A stretch of 64,000 bases of DNA, from contig NZ_JAMHFY010000008.1 of the NCBI RefSeq assembly GCF_023897015.1, positions 62,001 through 126,000 of the forward strand. The letters run 5' to 3'. This DNA is from Desulfosporosinus nitroreducens (GTDB lineage Bacteria > Bacillota > Desulfitobacteriia > Desulfitobacteriales > Desulfitobacteriaceae). Below the pieces are notes generated by a model. It made no database searches. It saw only the letters and a list, made by a program, of their open reading frames with translations, and had not been told where the DNA came from. Below, piece after piece: positions 1 to 9,136 of this stretch (within the stretch, counting starts at the first letter, position 1; every line of letters begins with the position of its first letter). Both the position numbers and the translations under genes were made by a program.

Positions 1-2
1 TA

Positions 3-197
3 TATTCAGGAAGCGGGCGTGAGGAGTTTGTACGAGTTAGGATCATACCGAAGGGTGAAGGATGGCAGGTTGAGCCGGTTCGAGGAAAATCCGGCTTAAT
101 AAGAACAATGGTACTAGCTGATGCCATAGTTCACATTCCCTTAGATACAGAAGGTATTGAAGCAGGGAAAGAGGTTTCTTTCCGGCTCTTGCGTTAA
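3..197 (+). CDS. moeA: Molybdopterin molybdenumtransferase MoeA, C-terminal part (cut by window edge)
   Basis: The open frame enters from the left edge and stops at 195-197, giving the last 64 residues. It shows the GREEFVRVRI segment and the closing beta-rich domain typical of MoeA domain IV, and it resembles the equivalent part (about residues 338-400) of the MoeA-type protein encoded next. MoeA inserts molybdate into adenylylated molybdopterin. The next gene follows after 33 bases on the same strand, so the two are probably co-transcribed. Only the tail is visible, so the catalytic part cannot be judged. Confidence 0.75.
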   Translation, partial: YSGSGREEFVRVRIIPKGEGWQVEPVRGKSGLIRTMVLADAIVHIPLDTEGIEAGKEVSFRLLR

Positions 198-230
198 AAT
201 ATAACTGTCTTGAAGAGGAGGTAAAGAAAC

Positions 231-2138
231 TTGGAACGACAAATATATCTTGAAAATACGGCTTGGCAAGAAGGTCTAAAGTTAATGATGGACAAGCTTG
301 CCGGGCGTTGTCTTCCCCAAAACGAATCGATAGATGTTCGTCTAGCATTGCATAGAATCACGGGGGCAATTGTCAGAGCCAAAAAAAGTTCGCCTCATTT
401 TGCGGCTTCAGCGATGGACGGATATGCTGTTAGGGCTAAGGATACCCATGGAATCTCGGAGCGTGAGCCTCGTTGGTTAGAACTTGGAGTTCAAGCAATT
501 CAAGTAGATACTGGTGATCCGCTTCCTGAAGGAATGGATGCAGTCGTCATGCTCGAAGATGTCTTGGAATTGGGCGAAAAGGGAATTCTGCTCCAAGCAC
601 CTATCGTTCCTTGGAATCATGTTCGCCCAGTAGGGGAGGATATTGTTGAAGGGGAAGTGCTGCTGCCTATTCATCACCGCATTCGGCCTCAAGACCAGGG
701 GGCATTACTGGCTGCTGGGGTTATAGAGGTTGAAGTCCGATGCAAACCTAAGGTAGGAATCTTGCCGACTGGTGATGAAATCCGGCCCGTTGAAGCTGAT
801 CTGCAGGTGGGAGATATTGTAGACAGTAATTCGACTGTGCTTGCTTCCTTAGTGGAAGAATGGGGTGGATCTGCAACGATATGGCCGATTACACCGGATA
901 AACAAGAGCAACTGGAAGCTGCAATCTTGCAAATGGCAGCTTCTCAGGATATTCTAGTCATCATTGCCGGATCATCCCAGGGGCGGGACGATTATACGTC
1001 TCATTTAGTTGGCAAGCATGGAACCCTTTATCTGCATGGTGTTGCCATTAAACCAGGCAAACCTGTTGTCTTAGGAGAAGTTCAAGATAAGCCTGCTATT
1101 GGGATCCCGGGCTATCCGGTGTCGGCTTACTTGACCGCGCATTTATTTTTGGAACCTTGGGTGAAGCATTATCAAGGTTTGGGTAAAGATACTCAGACTT
1201 CGTTAGATGCTGTGATCAGTAAAAAAGTCTTTTCCTCACTCGGCAGCGAAGAGTTCGTGCGGGTTAAGGTGGGGAAAGTCGGAGAGCGTTGGGTTGCCGC
1301 TCCTTTGAGCAGAGGGGCGGGTGTCACGATGAGCTTGGTAAGGGCGGATGGGATGCTCCGGGTTCCTCGCTTACAGGAAGGGTTTCACGAGGGAGAAACA
1401 GTGCCAATAGAACTTTTGCGCCCTGTTTCGGAGTTGGAAGAAACTCTCGTATGCATTGGCTCCCATGATCTTACCCTGGATGTTTTAAGCAGTCATATGA
1501 AGGCTAGAGGCGGGTATGGGGGCATTGCTTCAGCACATGTAGGCAGTCTTGCTGGAATTCTGTCCTTGCGCAAAGAGGAAGCCCATTTCGCAGGAATTCA
1601 CTTGCTCGATCCTGAGACAGGGGAATACAATCACGCCTATTTAAAACGGTTTTTACCGGGAAGAGATATCGCCTTGATGAACTTGGTCTATAGGACTCAA
1701 GTTCTTATCGTACCCAAAGGTAACCCGCTGAATATTAAGACCCTGGCGGATTTTACTAAGCCGGGTGTTCGATTTATTAATCGTCAGGGCGGTTCCGGGA
1801 CCCGAGTGCTTTTTGATTTCTTGCTCCAGCAACAAGGGCTTAGCAAAGAGCAAATTTTAGGGTATGAGCGAGAAGAATTTACGCATTTAGCGGTTGCTAT
1901 AGCAGTTGCCTCGGGGGCAGCCGATGTTGGATTGGGTATTCAAAGTGCGGCGGAAGCCTTGGGCTTAGATTATGTTGTGATTGGTGAAGAACGATATGAT
2001 CTGGCAATTCCACGTGAATATCTTGAAGAACCCCGCATGAAGGCGATGATTTCTGTTATCCAAAGTAAAGCCTTCCAAGAGGATGTTCTGGCACTTGGCG
2101 GGTATGATGTCCGAGAGACCGGGGTATTTTACGCATAA
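231..2138 (+). CDS. MoeA fused to a PBP-like (molybdate/tungstate-type) substrate-binding domain
   Basis: 635 residues from a TTG start with ribosome site AAGAGGAGG at 213-221. Residues 1-400 are a full MoeA: FAASAMDGYAV at 57-67, PTGDE at 179-183, GIPGYPVSAY at 291-300 and the EEFVRVKVG strand near 340. Residues from about 405 to the end form a periplasmic-binding-like domain (GSHD near 410, GIHL, FINRQGGSGTR, a stretch ending in ERYDL) of the type found in putative molybdate or tungstate sensors. There is no signal peptide, so the sensor is cytoplasmic. The family is known as a molybdopterin-biosynthesis/LysR-substrate-binding fusion; its ligand is not established. It lies directly behind another moeA, so it is probably specialised rather than a spare copy. 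A terminator follows. Confidence 0.85.
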   Translation: MERQIYLENTAWQEGLKLMMDKLAGRCLPQNESIDVRLALHRITGAIVRAKKSSPHFAASAMDGYAVRAKDTHGISEREPRWLELGVQAIQVDTGDPLPEGMDAVVMLEDVLELGEKGILLQAPIVPWNHVRPVGEDIVEGEVLLPIHHRIRPQDQGALLAAGVIEVEVRCKPKVGILPTGDEIRPVEADLQVGDIVDSNSTVLASLVEEWGGSATIWPITPDKQEQLEAAILQMAASQDILVIIAGSSQGRDDYTSHLVGKHGTLYLHGVAIKPGKPVVLGEVQDKPAIGIPGYPVSAYLTAHLFLEPWVKHYQGLGKDTQTSLDAVISKKVFSSLGSEEFVRVKVGKVGERWVAAPLSRGAGVTMSLVRADGMLRVPRLQEGFHEGETVPIELLRPVSELEETLVCIGSHDLTLDVLSSHMKARGGYGGIASAHVGSLAGILSLRKEEAHFAGIHLLDPETGEYNHAYLKRFLPGRDIALMNLVYRTQVLIVPKGNPLNIKTLADFTKPGVRFINRQGGSGTRVLFDFLLQQQGLSKEQILGYEREEFTHLAVAIAVASGAADVGLGIQSAAEALGLDYVVIGEERYDLAIPREYLEEPRMKAMISVIQSKAFQEDVLALGGYDVRETGVFYA

Positions 2139-2176
2139 TCAATCGCTTTCGTCTTTAACATTGTCGATAATTTAAT

Positions 2177-2212
2177 TAAAAGCACCTTCCTAATGATGGG
2201 GAGGTGCTTTTA
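2177..2212 (+). terminator. Rho-independent terminator after the MoeA fusion gene
   Basis: Arms AAAGCACCT (2178-2186) and AGGTGCTTT (2202-2210) form a stem that runs into a short T stretch. It separates the MoeA genes from the sigma-54 operon downstream. Confidence 0.8.
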
Positions 2213-2290
2213 AATTTGTGCGATGAATATGTCAAGCGCGAATGCTCTTCTCACTGTCATGTATATATTCCATAATTTAGCTGTTATTTT

Positions 2291-2495
2291 TCGACAAATT
2301 ATTCCAATTAGTAGTGCTGTTTTATGTGTGGAAATACATCTGGATCGGCAAATATGGAATTGTCGAAATATTGGCATGAATATTGCATAGATCATAAGTA
2401 TATCCAAGTAGAACAAATAATATCAAACTAAACCAAATTAAAAAATTGTCGCTAATGACAAGAGAAAAAGAAATGGAGGTTTGGAAATTCGACAA
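2291..2495. promoter_or_regulatory. Repeated TTGTCGA heptamers around the sigma-54 promoter
   Basis: Exact TTGTCGA or its complement occurs at 2291-2297 (complement), 2360-2366 and 2489-2495 (complement), with a further copy at 2161-2167 and a one-mismatch TTGTCGC at 2446-2452. The first two form an inverted pair next to the -24 element. This could be a regulator-binding array. No experimental family is recognised. The rest of the 431-base gap holds only the terminator and promoter listed separately. Confidence 0.35.
2372..2387 (+). promoter_or_regulatory. Sigma-54 (-24/-12) promoter of the aldehyde oxidoreductase operon
   Basis: TGGCATGAATATTGCA matches the RpoN consensus TGGCAC-N5-TTGCW, with GG (2373-2374) and GC (2385-2386) spaced exactly 12. 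It lies about 180 bases before the first gene. Such promoters need an enhancer-binding activator, and none is encoded in this window. Confidence 0.8.
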
Positions 2496-2569
2496 GACAA
2501 TAACTCGATAGACTTAATGAAGTAACCAGAACAGAGAGTAAATGTGATTTAGAAAAGGAGAGAAAAAGA

Positions 2570-5296
2570 TTGATTAAAAAACATGTCATTATTAACGGTG
2601 TCCCTCAGACATTGATAGTCGATGGTGAAGTGACCCTAGCAAATGTGTTGCGGGGACAACTGCACATGACCGGAACGAAAATTGGGTGCGGAAAAGCTCA
2701 ATGCGGTGCCTGTTCTGTCATTGTGGATGGAAAAGTCATCCGGTCTTGTGTTACAAAAATGAAACGAGTAGCCGATGATGCTCAGATTACTACGATTGAA
2801 GGCGTAGGTACCAAGAATAACTTACATCCCGTACAGCTGGCATGGATGGTCCATGGAGCTGCTCAATGCGGTTTCTGCAGTCCAGGATTTATTGTATCTG
2901 CTAAACAGCTCTTAGATGATAATACCAATCCTACAAGAGAAGACGTCCGCGACTGGTTCCAAAAACACAGAAATGCCTGCCGTTGCACAGGGTACAAACC
3001 CTTGGTTGACGCGGTTATGACTGCAGCCAAGTTGATTCGCGGCGAGATGAAGACCGAAGATCTATGGGAAAAACTGCCGTCCAGTGGTTCTATCTGGGGA
3101 AGCAATTACATTCGTCCATCCGCTTTGGCCAAGGTTACCGGTACTTGTGACTTTGGCGCAGATTTAGGGGTTAAAATGCCTTGTGGTACTCTGCAGTTGA
3201 AACTGGTTCAGGCCAAGGTTTCTCATGCCAATATTATATCTATCGATACCTCTGAAGCTGAAAAAATGCCTGGTGTATATAAAGTTATCACTCATAAAGA
3301 TGTCAAAGGCAAAAACCGGATTACCGGCTTAATCACCTTTCCGAATAACAAAGGGGATGGTTGGGACAGGCCGATCCTTTGCGACGAAAAAGTGTTCCAA
3401 TTTGGTGACGCCATCGCCATTGTAGCGGCCGATACCGCTGAGCATGCTCAAGCTGCAGTTGACAAAGTTAAGGTGGAGTTGGAAATTCTCCCTGCCTACA
3501 TGAGTGCCCCAGCAGCCATGGCAGACGACGCTATCGAGATTCATCCCGGAACTCCTAACGTTTATTGGGAAACCAAGGTGATTAAAGGCGAGGAAACAGC
3601 TCCTCTGATGGAAAAAGCAGATATAGTTGTTCAAGACGACTTTTATGTAGGACGCCAGCCCCACCTGCCCATCGAGCCTGACGTTGGTTTTGCCTTTATT
3701 GATGAAGAGGACCGCGTAGTGATTCATTCCAAAAGCATCGGCATTCATCTCCATCAGGCTATGATTGCCCCGGGGCTGGGACTGGAACTAGACAAATTGG
3801 TTATCGTACAAAATCCCTCTGGCGGTACCTTTGGTTATAAGTTCAGCCCAACCATAGAAGCCTTACTAGGGGTAGCTGCGTTGGCTACAGGTAAACCTGT
3901 ATTCTTGGAGTTTGACTACTATCAACAAATTACTTACACCGGGAAACGTTCACCGTTCTTTATCAATCTTAAATACGGGGCTACTAAAGAAGGTAAACTG
4001 GTTGCCATGGAAGCCGATTGGAGCTGCGATCATGGTCCGTATTCTGAGTTTGGTGATCTGGTTACCCTGCGGGGCAGCCAATTCATTGGCGCCGGTTATA
4101 TGATTCCTAATATTCGCAGCAATGGCCGAACTGTCTGCACAAATCATGCTTGGGGTTCGGCTTTCCGGGGTTACGGATCTCCGCAGAGCCTGTTCGCAAC
4201 CGAGGTATTGATGGATGAACTGGCCGAAAAACTAGGGATGGACCCCTTTGAGCTGCGTTACAAAAACGTTTACAGACCTGGTGATACTACTCCTACCGGC
4301 AGTGAGCCTGACGTACACAGTATGGTGGAAATAATGGATAAACTTAAGCCCCTCTATGATGCAGCTAAGAAAAAGGCCGAAGCTGAATCCACTGCCGACA
4401 AGAAACGCGGCGCAGGCATCTCTCTCGGCGTCTACGGTGCCGGTCTGGATAACCCCGACGGTTCAGAGGCTTGGGCTGATTATACTGAAACCGGTGTCAC
4501 AATTTTCAACGGTTGGGAAGATCACGGCCAAGGTGCGGACATGGGGACACTGGCTACTTCCCACGAGGCCTTGCTTCCCTTGGGAATTAAACCCGAACAA
4601 ATCAAATTGGTTATGAATGACACCTCTAAAGTCCCCGCCAGCGGACCTGCCGGTGGCAGCCGTTCGCAAGTAATGACCGGCAATGCCATCAAAATTGCTT
4701 GCGAAGAACTGTTAAAAGCAATTCAAAAACCCGATGGAACTTACCGGACCTATGCAGAACAGGTTGCAGCTGGGTTACCAACCCACTTTGTAGGCAAATA
4801 TAGCACTCCAGCCGGGTATAATGGTTGTGACCTTGAAACCGGACAAGGAGTCCCCTTCACCACTTATATGTATGCAGCGTTCCTCTCTGAAGTGGAAGTC
4901 GATGTCAAGACAGGTAAAACCAAGGTTCTTGGCATGAACGGAATATTTGATGTTGGCACCCTTGCTAATAAGCTAGTCGTTGACGGGCAAATGTTTGGCG
5001 GAATGGTACAAGGTATTGGCTTGGCCCTCAGCGAAGATTTCGAAGATCTTAAAAAGCATATTGATCTGGTTAGCTGCGGTTTGCCCTTCATTAAAGACGC
5101 ACCTGACAAACTTGTCGTCGATTATGTTATGACTCCAAGAGAACATGGTCCCTTTGGAGCTTCTGGTGCTGGTGAAGCACCGCTGACCTCTCCTCATGCT
5201 TCCATCATTAATGCAATTACAAACGCCTGCGGGGTAAGGATTACCAAGTTACCAGCCCTGCCTGAAAAAGTACTTGCGGGATTAAAGGCTCAGTAA
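2570..5296 (+). CDS. mop: Mop-type molybdenum aldehyde oxidoreductase (xanthine oxidase family)
   Basis: 908 residues from a TTG start behind AAAAGGAGAG. The length and sequence track the Desulfovibrio gigas aldehyde oxidoreductase (907 residues). The plant-type [2Fe-2S] domain has C40, C45, C48 and C60. The second [2Fe-2S] domain has C100, C103, C137 and C139. There is no FAD domain, as in Mop, and the molybdenum domain follows. The C-terminal GASGAGEAPLTSP motif carries the catalytic glutamate. The family oxidises aldehydes to acids using molybdopterin cytosine dinucleotide and passes electrons to an external acceptor. Twin-arginine features are absent, so it is cytoplasmic. It is the first gene of the sigma-54 operon, and the next gene is a likely electron partner. 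The substrate cannot be read from the sequence. Confidence 0.93.
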   Translation: MIKKHVIINGVPQTLIVDGEVTLANVLRGQLHMTGTKIGCGKAQCGACSVIVDGKVIRSCVTKMKRVADDAQITTIEGVGTKNNLHPVQLAWMVHGAAQCGFCSPGFIVSAKQLLDDNTNPTREDVRDWFQKHRNACRCTGYKPLVDAVMTAAKLIRGEMKTEDLWEKLPSSGSIWGSNYIRPSALAKVTGTCDFGADLGVKMPCGTLQLKLVQAKVSHANIISIDTSEAEKMPGVYKVITHKDVKGKNRITGLITFPNNKGDGWDRPILCDEKVFQFGDAIAIVAADTAEHAQAAVDKVKVELEILPAYMSAPAAMADDAIEIHPGTPNVYWETKVIKGEETAPLMEKADIVVQDDFYVGRQPHLPIEPDVGFAFIDEEDRVVIHSKSIGIHLHQAMIAPGLGLELDKLVIVQNPSGGTFGYKFSPTIEALLGVAALATGKPVFLEFDYYQQITYTGKRSPFFINLKYGATKEGKLVAMEADWSCDHGPYSEFGDLVTLRGSQFIGAGYMIPNIRSNGRTVCTNHAWGSAFRGYGSPQSLFATEVLMDELAEKLGMDPFELRYKNVYRPGDTTPTGSEPDVHSMVEIMDKLKPLYDAAKKKAEAESTADKKRGAGISLGVYGAGLDNPDGSEAWADYTETGVTIFNGWEDHGQGADMGTLATSHEALLPLGIKPEQIKLVMNDTSKVPASGPAGGSRSQVMTGNAIKIACEELLKAIQKPDGTYRTYAEQVAAGLPTHFVGKYSTPAGYNGCDLETGQGVPFTTYMYAAFLSEVEVDVKTGKTKVLGMNGIFDVGTLANKLVVDGQMFGGMVQGIGLALSEDFEDLKKHIDLVSCGLPFIKDAPDKLVVDYVMTPREHGPFGASGAGEAPLTSPHASIINAITNACGVRITKLPALPEKVLAGLKAQ

Positions 5297-5329
5297 TAAT
5301 TAGTTTTACCACAGGGGACCAAAAATTGT

Positions 5330-7693
5330 TTGAACAAGTTTAGGTTCCCTGTGGTTACCCACACAGCAAATATTAAAGAAGTTGGTGCTGCTATGGATCA
5401 GGTTGAACTGAGAAGGCTAGAAAGTAAGTGCAGCCAAGAAAATCCTCCCGCTTGTACAGCTGGGTGTCCAATCCATGTAGATGTTCGTAAGCTGATGCAG
5501 GCCATTCAAAATCAAGACTGGAAAAGCGCCGCATCAATACTACAGCAGAAACAGCCCTTTCCGGGAATTATTAGCAGGATTTGTGACCATCCCTGTGAGG
5601 ATGTGTGTAAACGTAAAGATGTTGGAGCAACCGTAGCTATTTCTAACTTAGAAAAATTCTGTCTGGAAAACCATGCTCCCAAAATTGCCAATGTCGGAGC
5701 TGTTCCCCCTAAAAGCCAGACCGTTGCGGTGGTTGGCAGTGGGTTAAGAGGCCTGACTACAGCCTATGACCTAGCACGAAAAGGGTACATTGTTACGCTG
5801 TTTGAAAAATCAGATCGCTTGGGCGGAAACTTGTGGAAACATCCAGAGCAACAACTTCCAGCTCAGGTAATTACGAACGAACTTTCAGTTTTGAATCGTC
5901 CAAATGTGACAATTGAGCGTAATGCAGGAATAACCCGACAGGATTTGTCTCAACTAAAAGAACGGTTTGATGCTTTATATATTGGCTTTGCTGCACAATC
6001 TGAAGACGCCTTGGAACTGTTGGGTGAGAATAGCAGAATTGACCCGATAAGTTGCACTACGCCAATAGCAGGTGTATTTGCTGGTGGACAGCTTGGCAAT
6101 AATTCCCCAATCAATGCTGTTGCTGATGGCCGGAGAGGTGCAGTATCTATCGACAGGTACCTGCAAGGAGCCTCTCTAACTGCCTCCCGCGATGGCGAAG
6201 GGGCCTTCGAATCGAATCTATTCGTCAACCTGAACAAAATCCCATCCCTGCCTGCTGTACCCATGAGTCATGAATCCGGGGGTTACACTGGCGAAGAAGC
6301 TGTCCGGGAAGCCGGTAGGTGCTTAAATTGTCAATGCCTTGAATGTGTAAAAGCCTGCAAATATTTGGAGTCCTATGGTGGTTATCCCAAAAAATATTTG
6401 CGGGAAATATACAATAACGAATCTATCGTCATGGGCACACGCCACGCCAACAAGATGATTAATTCCTGCACCCAGTGTGGGTTGTGCGCTGAAGTATGTC
6501 CGAATGATCTAGACATGGGACAGGTTTGTCTTGCATCCCGGGAAAGTATGGTTAGGAGAGGGAAAATGCCACCGTCTGCCCATGATTTTGCCCTGCGGGA
6601 TATGGCTTTTAGTAACAGTGAACAATTTGCTTTGACTAGACATCAACCAGGGTTTGATTCCAGCAAATATGTTTTCTTTCCAGGCTGTCAATTGAGCGGC
6701 TCATCTCCGGAACATGTGGAAAAAGTATATGCCTATTTAACAGAACAGCTTGCCGGAGGAGTAGGGCTGATGTTGCGTTGCTGCGGCGCTCCTGCGCATT
6801 GGGGCGGTGATCAGGGACAGTTTCAAACCAGCTTTGAGGAGATGGTTGCGGAATGGGAGAGCTTGGGTAAACCGCAGCTGATTGTAGCCTGTTCTACCTG
6901 TCACAGTATATTTAGGGAAAAATTACCCGGAGTTGTTTCTCTTTGGGAATTAATAAAAGATATGGACTTACCCGTTCAAGGGGCCGGTACAAATTACGGG
7001 AAAGTAGCTGTACAGGATCCCTGTACCACTAGATATGAACAAGGAATACATGAAGCAGTTCGCCATATCTTGCTCAGGCTAGGTTGTGAAATTGAAGAAT
7101 TGCCTTATAGTAAAGAACTAACTAAGTGTTGCGGTTTTGGCGGCCTAACAGCCTTCGCCAATCCGGGACTTGCGCGGAAGATCGTTGAAAATAGGATAAA
7201 AGAAAGCACAGCGGACTATGTAGCCTACTGTGCCATGTGTAGAGATAGATTTGCTGCTCATGGTAAGCGTACATTACATTTATTAGATCTCATTTTTGCT
7301 GATGATCTGCAAAATGCTGCCACCAGACCTGATTCGGGATTTTCTCAACGGCATGAGCACCGGGCAAGACTAAAAAGAACGTTACTGCATAGATTCTGGC
7401 AAACGCCGCAGGAAAAGGAAAGGGGTTATAGGACTATAAAAATAATATGTAATGAAGAAATAAGTAAGCTTATGGAAGAAAGACTAATCTTGCTCGAAGA
7501 TGTTCAACAGGTAATTGAACATGCGGAAGGCACGGGAAGAAAATTTATCAATCCGGATAACGACAACTATTTAGCCTATTTTCGCCCTGCCAGAGTGACA
7601 TATTGGGTTGAATACCAACCTCAAGAGAATGGTTTTGTAGTCTTGAACTCATATAGCCACCGGATGGAAATTGTCGAGGAAGTGAAACCATGA
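5330..7693 (+). CDS. Fusion of GltD-like Fe-S/FAD module with HdrD-like CCG Fe-S module (DVU_1558-like)
   Basis: 787 residues, TTG start. Residues 34-111 are a GltD-type [4Fe-4S] entry domain (ACTAGCPIHVDV at 41-52, further Cys at 85, 89 and 93). Residues 131-280 hold an FAD fold with GSGLRGLTTAYDLARKG at 136-152, but the NAD(P)H Rossmann insert normally found in the GltD family is missing. Cys groups follow at 331-343 and 380-390 (SCTQCGLCAEVC). Two CCG domains then occupy about 448-640 (LRCCGAP, ACSTC, TKCCGFGG, YCAMC), as in heterodisulfide reductase HdrD. The last ~115 residues are unrecognised. It probably moves electrons between aldehyde oxidoreductase and a thiol/disulfide or quinone partner. 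Its stop overlaps the next start (ATGA). The role is inferred from order and domains. Confidence 0.8.
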   Translation: MNKFRFPVVTHTANIKEVGAAMDQVELRRLESKCSQENPPACTAGCPIHVDVRKLMQAIQNQDWKSAASILQQKQPFPGIISRICDHPCEDVCKRKDVGATVAISNLEKFCLENHAPKIANVGAVPPKSQTVAVVGSGLRGLTTAYDLARKGYIVTLFEKSDRLGGNLWKHPEQQLPAQVITNELSVLNRPNVTIERNAGITRQDLSQLKERFDALYIGFAAQSEDALELLGENSRIDPISCTTPIAGVFAGGQLGNNSPINAVADGRRGAVSIDRYLQGASLTASRDGEGAFESNLFVNLNKIPSLPAVPMSHESGGYTGEEAVREAGRCLNCQCLECVKACKYLESYGGYPKKYLREIYNNESIVMGTRHANKMINSCTQCGLCAEVCPNDLDMGQVCLASRESMVRRGKMPPSAHDFALRDMAFSNSEQFALTRHQPGFDSSKYVFFPGCQLSGSSPEHVEKVYAYLTEQLAGGVGLMLRCCGAPAHWGGDQGQFQTSFEEMVAEWESLGKPQLIVACSTCHSIFREKLPGVVSLWELIKDMDLPVQGAGTNYGKVAVQDPCTTRYEQGIHEAVRHILLRLGCEIEELPYSKELTKCCGFGGLTAFANPGLARKIVENRIKESTADYVAYCAMCRDRFAAHGKRTLHLLDLIFADDLQNAATRPDSGFSQRHEHRARLKRTLLHRFWQTPQEKERGYRTIKIICNEEISKLMEERLILLEDVQQVIEHAEGTGRKFINPDNDNYLAYFRPARVTYWVEYQPQENGFVVLNSYSHRMEIVEEVKP

Positions 7694-7902
7694 ATAAGAC
7701 AGATAATCTGCCGCCCAAACCCGTATGGAAGTGCGGAAAATGTGGTGGTGAACTAAAGCATGGTACGGTAAAAATAACCTATCTAGGAAATGATCTTAGA
7801 GTTGAAGAACTGAAATGCCTTAATTGCGGCTTGGTGTTGATCACCGAAGAGCTGGCTTTAGGCAAAATGTTTGAAGTAGAACAAAGCCTTGAGGATAAGT
7901 AG
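7690..7902 (+). CDS. Small zinc-ribbon/CxxC redox protein (DVU_1557-like)
   Basis: 70 residues. Two CxxC pairs (CGKCGG near residue 15, CLNCG near 43) are separated by a beta-rich stretch, giving a rubredoxin- or zinc-ribbon-like layout. Small proteins of this kind sit beside the aldehyde oxidoreductase/HdrD-like gene pair in other anaerobes and are named only as redox proteins. The ATG overlaps the stop of the previous gene, so translation is coupled. Function unknown; metal binding is an inference from the cysteines. Confidence 0.7.
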   Translation: MNKTDNLPPKPVWKCGKCGGELKHGTVKITYLGNDLRVEELKCLNCGLVLITEELALGKMFEVEQSLEDK

Positions 7903-7915
7903 AGGGGGGAGCAGA

Positions 7916-8362
7916 ATGGCAGTCGATGCCTTTCGCCTGTTTCAATTAGCCACTCAGGGATTCTGTTGTAGTCAGATTATGTTAATTCTCGGGTTAGATG
8001 AACAAGGAAAGGAAAACTCTGACTTAATTAAAGCAATGCAAGGGTTATGTGGTGGTATAGGCAGGTCGGGGAAAACCTGTGGTGCACTTACCGGGGGGGC
8101 ATGTTTAGTAGGATTGAACGCAGGGAAGGGGAGTCCCAGCGAGTTCAGCCACGCTAAAATTAACCGTATGATTAATGTCTTACTGGAGTGGTTTGAAGAA
8201 ACCCATGGCAGTATCAAATGCTCAGGAATTTTAGATCACTCTCTGGATGAGGGCAATGAGTATCCTGTACAATGCGGCAATATTGTTTCAACCACCTTTA
8301 GTAAGGTATATGAAATTTTAGCGGTCTATACCGAAGACCCTGAGTCGATGGACGAGGATTAA
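7916..8362 (+). CDS. C-GCAxxG-C-C family protein (DVU_1555-like)
   Basis: 148 residues from the ATG at 7916, chosen because AGAGGGGGGAG lies just before it; an in-frame upstream start at 7889 lies inside the previous gene and has no ribosome site. The family signature is visible: CC at 17-18, GLCGGIGRSGKTCGALTGG at 43-61 (the C-GCAxxG core), C63 and C102. This family is thought to bind a metal cluster or be redox-active and often accompanies molybdenum enzymes or electron-transfer genes. No reaction is established for it. Confidence 0.75.
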   Translation: MAVDAFRLFQLATQGFCCSQIMLILGLDEQGKENSDLIKAMQGLCGGIGRSGKTCGALTGGACLVGLNAGKGSPSEFSHAKINRMINVLLEWFEETHGSIKCSGILDHSLDEGNEYPVQCGNIVSTTFSKVYEILAVYTEDPESMDED

Positions 8363-8367
8363 AGACT

Positions 8368-9123
8368 ATGAAAAATGATACGTTTAAATTGTATGAGAGT
8401 GACCTGCTGAGTCAGACCACAGGGGTTACTTTGAGACCGGGCGGGTTTGCTTTAACCGACCTGGGAATCGGAAAATGTGACTTGCTCACGGGAGCACGGG
8501 TTCTGGATGTAGGATGCGGCAGCGGTGCAACGGTAGAACGTTTAGTTTCTCAGTATCAGCTCCAAGCTATAGGGTTGGATTCTTCAGAGGTATTGCTAGA
8601 GAGTGGAAAAAAGAGGAATCCGGACTTAAACCTGATACGAGGGCTGGGGGAAGACCTGCCCTTTCCAGTGAACCACATGGATGGAGTGTTGGCTGAATGT
8701 GCCTTGTCTGTGATGGAAGACCTGGATCAAGTCCTAAACGAAATTTTTAGGGTGCTTAAACCGAGGGGATGGTTGCTCGTAAATGATGTATATGCACGCA
8801 ATCCTGAGGGTCTCCAAGGGCTTCGGGAGCTCAAGATTGACTCTTGTATCCGAAGAGCGTTACCCAAGGAGCAATTCGTTAATAAACTTGTCGTACATGG
8901 GTTTAAGATCGTTGATTGGACGGATCATACGAACCTATTGACCCAGCTGACTGTCGATCTAATCATGGCCCATGGCTCTATGACCCAGTTTTGGCTAAAG
9001 ACCTCTTTAGGCTCATGCTCAGGCGCAGATTCGGTTGAGCCCAGCCTGGTTCAGGTTGCGTTAAAGCAGGCGAAGATGGGATATTTTCAACTAATCGCCC
9101 AAAAGGATGCTCACTGCAGTTAG
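8368..9123 (+). CDS. trsM: Class I SAM-dependent methyltransferase (TrsM/DVU_1556-like)
   Basis: 251 residues. SAM-binding motif I is VLDVGCGSGATVE near residues 46-58, followed by the acidic loop IGLDSSE and motif III RVLKPRGWLLV near 127. The C-terminal third is not recognised. Its position directly before the radical SAM gene (14-base gap) matches the methyltransferase that accompanies TrsS in similar clusters. The methyl acceptor is unknown; the name rests on family order and is less certain than the methyltransferase fold. Confidence 0.75.
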   Translation: MKNDTFKLYESDLLSQTTGVTLRPGGFALTDLGIGKCDLLTGARVLDVGCGSGATVERLVSQYQLQAIGLDSSEVLLESGKKRNPDLNLIRGLGEDLPFPVNHMDGVLAECALSVMEDLDQVLNEIFRVLKPRGWLLVNDVYARNPEGLQGLRELKIDSCIRRALPKEQFVNKLVVHGFKIVDWTDHTNLLTQLTVDLIMAHGSMTQFWLKTSLGSCSGADSVEPSLVQVALKQAKMGYFQLIAQKDAHCS

Positions 9124-9136
9124 AGAGGGATAGCAT

